Shown in pieces: positions 60,272 to 64,000 of a DNA stretch of 64,000 nucleotides. Origin of the DNA: Longimicrobiales bacterium (GTDB taxonomy: Bacteria > Gemmatimonadota > Gemmatimonadetes > Longimicrobiales > Gaopeijiaceae). Location: the NCBI GenBank assembly GCA_028278645.1, contig JANQDZ010000087.1, positions 21,993 to 85,992 on the forward strand, in the 5' to 3' direction. Both the position numbers and the translations under genes were made by a program. The stretch's first letter is position 1, and every line of letters begins with the position of its first letter. A model generated the notes under the pieces. It was not told the DNA's origin, searched no databases, and was given only the letters and a program-made list of their open reading frames with translations.

Positions 60272-60505
60272 ATGGGTTTCTTTTCAAAATTGTTCGGTGG
60301 GAATGCGCCGGCGTGTTCCTCCTGCGGAAAGCCAGCCACTCACACCTCCATCGACCTCGTTGGCAAAAACGTTGACGGAGTGAGGTGTAAGGTTTGCGGT
60401 CAGACGTATTGCCTTCTCTGCAAAACTCCCGGGAAAGAGTTGCTGGTGTGCGACGGCTGTGGAAGCGATCAGGTCTCTTTCCTTGTGGACGGAAAAGCGC
60501 CCTGA
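60272..60505 (+). CDS. Small zinc-ribbon protein closing the operon
   Basis: A 77-residue protein. ATG at 60272 is fixed by GAGGAG eight bases before it. N-terminus MGFFSKLFGG, then three CxxC pairs plus one more (CSSC, CKVC, CLLC, CDGC), two probable zinc sites, comparable to the zinc modules at 35.3-37.8 kb. Last gene of the synthetase/Nudix/channel operon. Likely an adaptor; function unknown. Confidence 0.75.
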   Translation: MGFFSKLFGGNAPACSSCGKPATHTSIDLVGKNVDGVRCKVCGQTYCLLCKTPGKELLVCDGCGSDQVSFLVDGKAP

Positions 60506-60811
60506 AGAAACACTTCTCAACACACATACTCTTAAGGCCCCGCCAACGTGGAAGGGACCTGTGCGGAGGTCCGAGGACCCTCGGTGAATCCCCGGGCCAC
60601 GGCAGATAGCCGCCCCGCCTGAGCGGCCTCTGCCCTTGAAATGGTCGACTTTTCCAATACTATGACACTCGACAATAGTATGAGGTTGCTCCCCCAACCG
60701 GAAATGTGAGAAGGTCAGGTAGATACCGACAGCGGCACATTACCCTATGTGGATTCGCCTTCGGCTGGGTTGCTGTCGGACTCTCACCGATCCATAGGGA
60801 GGTGTCCGTCC
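60506..60811. other. Right border gap of the island
   Basis: 306 bases between the zinc-ribbon gene and the lipoprotein gene. It contains the promoter at 60636-60681 and no gene. No second integrase fragment or attachment-site-like repeat matching the left border was recognised. Confidence 0.4.
60636..60681 (+). promoter_or_regulatory. Sigma70-type promoter with ATACTAT palindrome
   Basis: TTGAAA (60636-60641), 16 bases, TACTAT (60658-60663): a good promoter about 150 bases ahead of the lipoprotein gene. The palindrome ATACTAT-N11-ATAGTAT (60657-60681) covers the -10 and start region, as a repressor site would. Confidence 0.6.
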
Positions 60812-62047
60812 ATGGCCAATTCAGGCACGTGGAAAGTGATGGGTCTTCTTCACTTTTTCGTCCTCACGATCTCTTCCGGCTGTGATTCAGGGTCCCAGGC
60901 AGCGGTACCTTTCGTAACCTTCGACAGTGCCGGAATCGTGGTAATCGAGAACTATCAACCGGAGTGGCATGCGGGAACCGGATGGACTATCCCTGGCATA
61001 CCGATCCTGGATATCGGAGGGTTGAGTGATGAAGCGGGTTTCGACCTCTTCAGGGTTGTCGGGGTAATCCGGCTCCAAAGCGGGAGCCTGGTGGTAGGGA
61101 ATGCCGGGGCGGGCGAATTACAATTCTTCTCAAAAGACGGTGTTTTTCTCAATAGCTCGGGCGGTACGGGAGACGGCCCCGGAGAATTCCAACGCATGAG
61201 GCTGCTCAGGGGATACCGAGGGGACTCACTTGCCGTGTTCGACTCGGAGCACCGGCGAGTATCGATTTTCTCCAACGAAGGGTCCTTTTCCAGGTCCTTC
61301 CGTTTGGCCCCATTCCTCGCGGCACCGGTATTCGTCCACGAGATCCTCCCGTTGCCGGACGGCTCGATAGTGGCCGGCGCTTTTCCCTACCGATCCCGAT
61401 TAGAAAGAGTCGAAGGGGGTACCAGCCGAGACACCACGACAGTGATCAGGTGTACTCCTCAGGGGGAATTGATCGATACCATCGGCCGGTTTCCGGCCGG
61501 AGAGTTCTTCTCTGGGCCGGATGTACCCCGGTGGGATGTGCCCTTTGCCAGGGGATCGTCCTTCGCCATTAGCCCAGGAGGGTTGGTTTTTGGGGATAAC
61601 GAAACCCCCGGGTTTGATTTGGTTGGATTCGACGGAGGCCCCCAAAAGATAATCCGCAGAGACCGGGTCCTCCAACGGGTTAGCGAAGACGATGTCACCC
61701 GGTGGAAACAGCTGGTCCTGGAGGGGGCATCCGACAATGACACGCGCCAAACTCTGAGGGATTTGGCTGAACAGACAATCCCCCCTGAGACCATGCCGGC
61801 ATACCAGAGGGTCTTGGTCGATCTTCTCGGTTACTTCTGGATTGAGGAACACCGACCGTTCTCCACAGGTGGAGGGGTTTGGACTGTCTTCGACCCAAAC
61901 GGGCGGCTCCTTGGGGAGGTCGCCACCCCCCCTGGGCTCCAGATCCATCAAATCGGGGAAGACTTCGTTCTTGGAGTGTGGCGGGATGAACTCGAGATAG
62001 ACCACGTCCAGATGTATACCTTGAACCGGACCCCTTCCTCGGGTTAG
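60812..62047 (+). CDS. Lipoprotein with 6-bladed beta-propeller
   Basis: A 411-residue protein. GGGAGG nine bases before the ATG at 60812 fixes the start over a longer frame from 60749. Signal with lipobox-like SSGC (about residue 24). The body has the propeller blocks VVGNAGAGELQFFSKDG, GTGDGPGEFQRMRLLRG and LAVFDSEHRRVSIFSNEG, with the GxGPGEF mark also found in the 19.2 kb gene. These proteins usually bind small ligands or partners at the envelope. It is not clearly linked to the island. Confidence 0.85.
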   Translation: MANSGTWKVMGLLHFFVLTISSGCDSGSQAAVPFVTFDSAGIVVIENYQPEWHAGTGWTIPGIPILDIGGLSDEAGFDLFRVVGVIRLQSGSLVVGNAGAGELQFFSKDGVFLNSSGGTGDGPGEFQRMRLLRGYRGDSLAVFDSEHRRVSIFSNEGSFSRSFRLAPFLAAPVFVHEILPLPDGSIVAGAFPYRSRLERVEGGTSRDTTTVIRCTPQGELIDTIGRFPAGEFFSGPDVPRWDVPFARGSSFAISPGGLVFGDNETPGFDLVGFDGGPQKIIRRDRVLQRVSEDDVTRWKQLVLEGASDNDTRQTLRDLAEQTIPPETMPAYQRVLVDLLGYFWIEEHRPFSTGGGVWTVFDPNGRLLGEVATPPGLQIHQIGEDFVLGVWRDELEIDHVQMYTLNRTPSSG

Positions 62048-62455
62048 TCCTGGGCCGCCCCAAGGTGGCTCCCATGTCAGCCCAGGAGATAGCTCAAAAC
62101 GATGGTCGTCCTGGATCATAAAAACGGGAGGAAGAGCCAGCGCCGTCCGAGGCGTCACAGCCATCTCGGTGGCGTCAGCCCAGAAGCCTTCGAGGAGGCT
62201 TTACGCAGCGGCTCCTAGCTGTCCACGATACCGTGGGAAGTCCAGACAGGACGGGGCCCCACACGGTCGAAGAGGAGTCAGGATGGCCCGCGAGGCCAGC
62301 GGAGGCTCGCCACCGACCTCAAATCTATCAGGCCGCCAGGGGCCAAGCACCGGCAACCGGCAGGATCTCCGGGGAGCCTGAGGGCAGGCCCTGACACGAT
62401 TCCCCGTCGCTGCCCTTGGCGCATCCCCCGGCACCAATGGATGATTTGGTGCGTC
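62048..62455. other. Convergent intergenic region, 408 bases
   Basis: Between the propeller gene (plus) and the radical SAM gene (minus). No convincing ORF, terminator hairpin with T-run, or RNA gene. Confidence 0.35.
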
Positions 62456-63796
62456 TCAGCCCTGCGTCGAAGCGTAGAGCTTCAGAGCGGGTTCAAGATA
62501 TTCGTGGAAGTAGAGACAGGCCTCGCGATGGTAAGGGCTGTCGGGATCACGGCTGTACTTGGGGCACCCCCCGAGACAGAGAGGAAGAAAACAGCAGCTC
62601 GAGCACGTGGGGTTTTGGAACGGATCCAGCTCGACCCACTTGCGGTAGTTGGCGTGCTCCTGGTAGCTCCCGCCTATCGGACCCGCGGCTCGTTCCGGCT
62701 CGTGCACTTCGAGGCCGCATTTGTGCACCAATCCGGTGGGATGCACACATAGCGAAAGTTCGCTGTGAGCCCCGCAGGCCCGGGTTATCGGCCGCGGCAG
62801 GCAGAGGACCTCGGCCGGATCGAGGTCGGAGCCGAGTTCGAGCACCGTCTGCTGAAAAGCGCGCACGTGGTCGAAGAAGTCGTCGGTTGGTATCATCGTG
62901 TCGCAGGTGTGCGAACAGACGGAGCTCAGTGGGCCGATCGAGGCGATGTAGGGGTGAACCGATCGTCCGGCCTCGAAACAGCCGATCTCCCGTAGGTGCT
63001 CGAGGACCGCCCACGCACCGGCGACCGAATTCAAATCGACATTGATCCGTACGATGACCTTGAAGCGCTTCGAAGCGGCGAGGATGCCACGCACCACGGC
63101 GTCGAAGCTCGATCCGCCGCCTGCCCGCGGTCGCGTACGATCGTGCACTTCCCGGGGACCGTCGAGGGTGATTTGGACCTCTTCCAGACCGAATCCGACC
63201 AGGAATTCGACCATGTCCTCGTCGAGCAGGGTGCCGTTCGTGGCCATGGCGGCCCGGTACGGGAGACCGTGGCGGGCGGCCACCTGTTGGAGGCGGGACG
63301 AGATTTCCTCGATCGACTTGCGGGCAAGCAGGGGTTCGCCTCCGAACCAATCGACCTCGATCCCGTCGATCTCGCGGGCGGCGGCCTTGATCTCGACCTC
63401 TGCGATCACCGCTTCGCGGGTTTCCTGTCGCATCATCAACCCGTGGCGTACCTGGTAGCAGTACGTGCAGCGCAGATTGCAGCCCATTGTCGGAAGGATC
63501 GTGAGATTGAGGGTCCTCATCTCGGGGCCAGCCGCCACGAAATGCTTGATTGCCTCCAACTCGTCCAGTTCCTGATCGACGAAAAACTCCGCCTTCGCCA
63601 GCCCCGCAATCAGCTCTTTTCCCTCAGGTGGGACGTCCGTGTTGAGATCGAAGGCTGTGCCTTCCGGGAGGGAGTCTATCACCAGGTCCAGGGCGTGGGG
63701 AATCCGGACCATGTTCCCTGTCCGGCAGTTGAACAGAAAAACGCGCTCATCCCGGTCGCGGATCTTCCGGTTGTACTGCGAGGGCCGGTAGCCCAT
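62456..63796 (-). CDS. Radical SAM/SPASM peptide maturase
   Basis: A 446-residue enzyme. Residues about 1-90 form an N-terminal region with RVFLFNCRTGNMVRIP, typical of RiPP-type radical SAM maturases that bind a leader. The SAM cluster motif is CNLRCTYC (near residue 104), followed by DWFGGEPLL and TNGTLLDE. C-terminal SPASM cysteines (CGAHSELSLCVHPTGLVHKC, CSSCCFLPLCLGGCPKY) bind auxiliary iron-sulfur clusters. It uses the 5'-deoxyadenosyl radical to modify a peptide, probably that encoded immediately upstream. GGAGG lies 15 bases before the ATG, rather far. Base use looks more GC-rich than the island. Confidence 0.92.
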   Translation of the reverse strand: MGYRPSQYNRKIRDRDERVFLFNCRTGNMVRIPHALDLVIDSLPEGTAFDLNTDVPPEGKELIAGLAKAEFFVDQELDELEAIKHFVAAGPEMRTLNLTILPTMGCNLRCTYCYQVRHGLMMRQETREAVIAEVEIKAAAREIDGIEVDWFGGEPLLARKSIEEISSRLQQVAARHGLPYRAAMATNGTLLDEDMVEFLVGFGLEEVQITLDGPREVHDRTRPRAGGGSSFDAVVRGILAASKRFKVIVRINVDLNSVAGAWAVLEHLREIGCFEAGRSVHPYIASIGPLSSVCSHTCDTMIPTDDFFDHVRAFQQTVLELGSDLDPAEVLCLPRPITRACGAHSELSLCVHPTGLVHKCGLEVHEPERAAGPIGGSYQEHANYRKWVELDPFQNPTCSSCCFLPLCLGGCPKYSRDPDSPYHREACLYFHEYLEPALKLYASTQG

Positions 63797-63888
63797 GACG
63801 GCTATTCAGAGCCTCCAGCGATGTCGGACGGGTTGATGGGGCGTGCCCGAGTCTATTCTCCAGGACCGGCCCAGTGCCCGTCGAGCGG

Positions 63889-64000
63889 CTACGCGAGGCA
63901 GACGTTCCGGCAGCCGCACAGACGTGCACGCAGGCGGGTGGGGGTCGCCTCGAGTACCCACAGGTCGTCGAGTTTGATCTTCGCAAGCTCCGCCTTCGGC
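63889..64000 (-). CDS. Putative RiPP precursor peptide (partial)
   Basis: The last 36 codons of an ORF that enters from the right edge and stops at TAG (63891-63889), 92 bases before the radical SAM start. It reads as a leader-like acidic-hydrophobic part (AELAKIKLDDLWVLEATP) and a Cys-rich tail (RARLCGCRNVCLA), with C-x-C-x3-C near the end. Too short for an ORF caller, and incomplete. Position and composition fit the substrate of the adjacent maturase; proof needs the missing start. Confidence 0.65.
   Translation of the reverse strand, partial: PKAELAKIKLDDLWVLEATPTRLRARLCGCRNVCLA

Noticed and set aside
62190..62260. Segment with a GAAGTCC stretch reminiscent of RNase P RNA
   Set aside because: The surrounding conserved RNase P blocks are absent.

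Overview
The window is GC-rich (roughly 60% or more by eye), densely packed bacterial chromosomal DNA. Its best taxonomic hints are three PadR-regulator/duplicated-orphan-permease modules (the ADOP type of MacB/FtsX permease, common in Acidobacteriota and Gemmatimonadota), lipoprotein beta-propellers, a SusC-like plug lipoprotein and several ECF sigma modules. I infer a Gemmatimonadota-like or Acidobacteriota-like organism. No rRNA, tRNA or CRISPR array was recognised.

Left part (1-30.7 kb) is ordinary accessory chromosome: a partial FAD-dependent dimethylglycine/sarcosine-type oxidoreductase, an MFS exporter, three PadR+permease modules (2.6-5.6, 7.6-10.6 and 24.7-27.6 kb), a YbaK-type deacylase, pyruvate kinase, a SELENBP1/SBP56-family protein followed by three membrane proteins, three ECF sigma modules (15.7, 17.7 and 29.0 kb) with different putative membrane partners, an M16 peptidase pair with a clear sigma70-type promoter, and a TlpA-like thioredoxin next to a six-cysteine secreted peptide.

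The centre (30.7-60.5 kb) is the unusual part. It begins with the C-terminal stub of a tyrosine recombinase and holds 17 genes in three blocks. First, a minus-strand SRPBCC-DUF4062-STAND-TPR protein of 1209 residues. Second, a plus-strand block of zinc-ribbon proteins, two paralogous DUF4062-STAND-WD40 giants (1526 and 1409 residues, each with about 14 WD40 units) and two repeat scaffolds (pentapeptide+HEAT; HEAT+zinc ribbon). Third, a divergent pair of operons: leftwards a small protein, a double-AAA ClpA/C-like unfoldase with an IGF tripeptide at the ClpP-docking position, a YbjN-like protein and two unknown proteins; rightwards a RelA/SpoT-type synthetase fused to TPR, LSDAT/SLOG-like and RyR domains, a Nudix hydrolase, a 2-TM/double-TrkA-N/RyR channel-like protein and a small zinc-ribbon protein. 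Five of the smaller proteins share a short N-terminal aromatic-basic motif (FFSKLFGG, KWFGGG, LGKIFGG, MWNPFKK). I interpret the block as a NTP-dependent stress or conflict (immune-like) island that couples STAND sensors, protein unfolding, alarmone chemistry and a membrane channel-like effector. That role is inference; the domains are visible.

Right edge (60.8-64 kb): a lipoprotein beta-propeller with its own promoter, then a minus-strand radical SAM/SPASM peptide maturase directly downstream of the end of a short Cys-rich ORF that looks like a RiPP precursor (partial, runs off the window).
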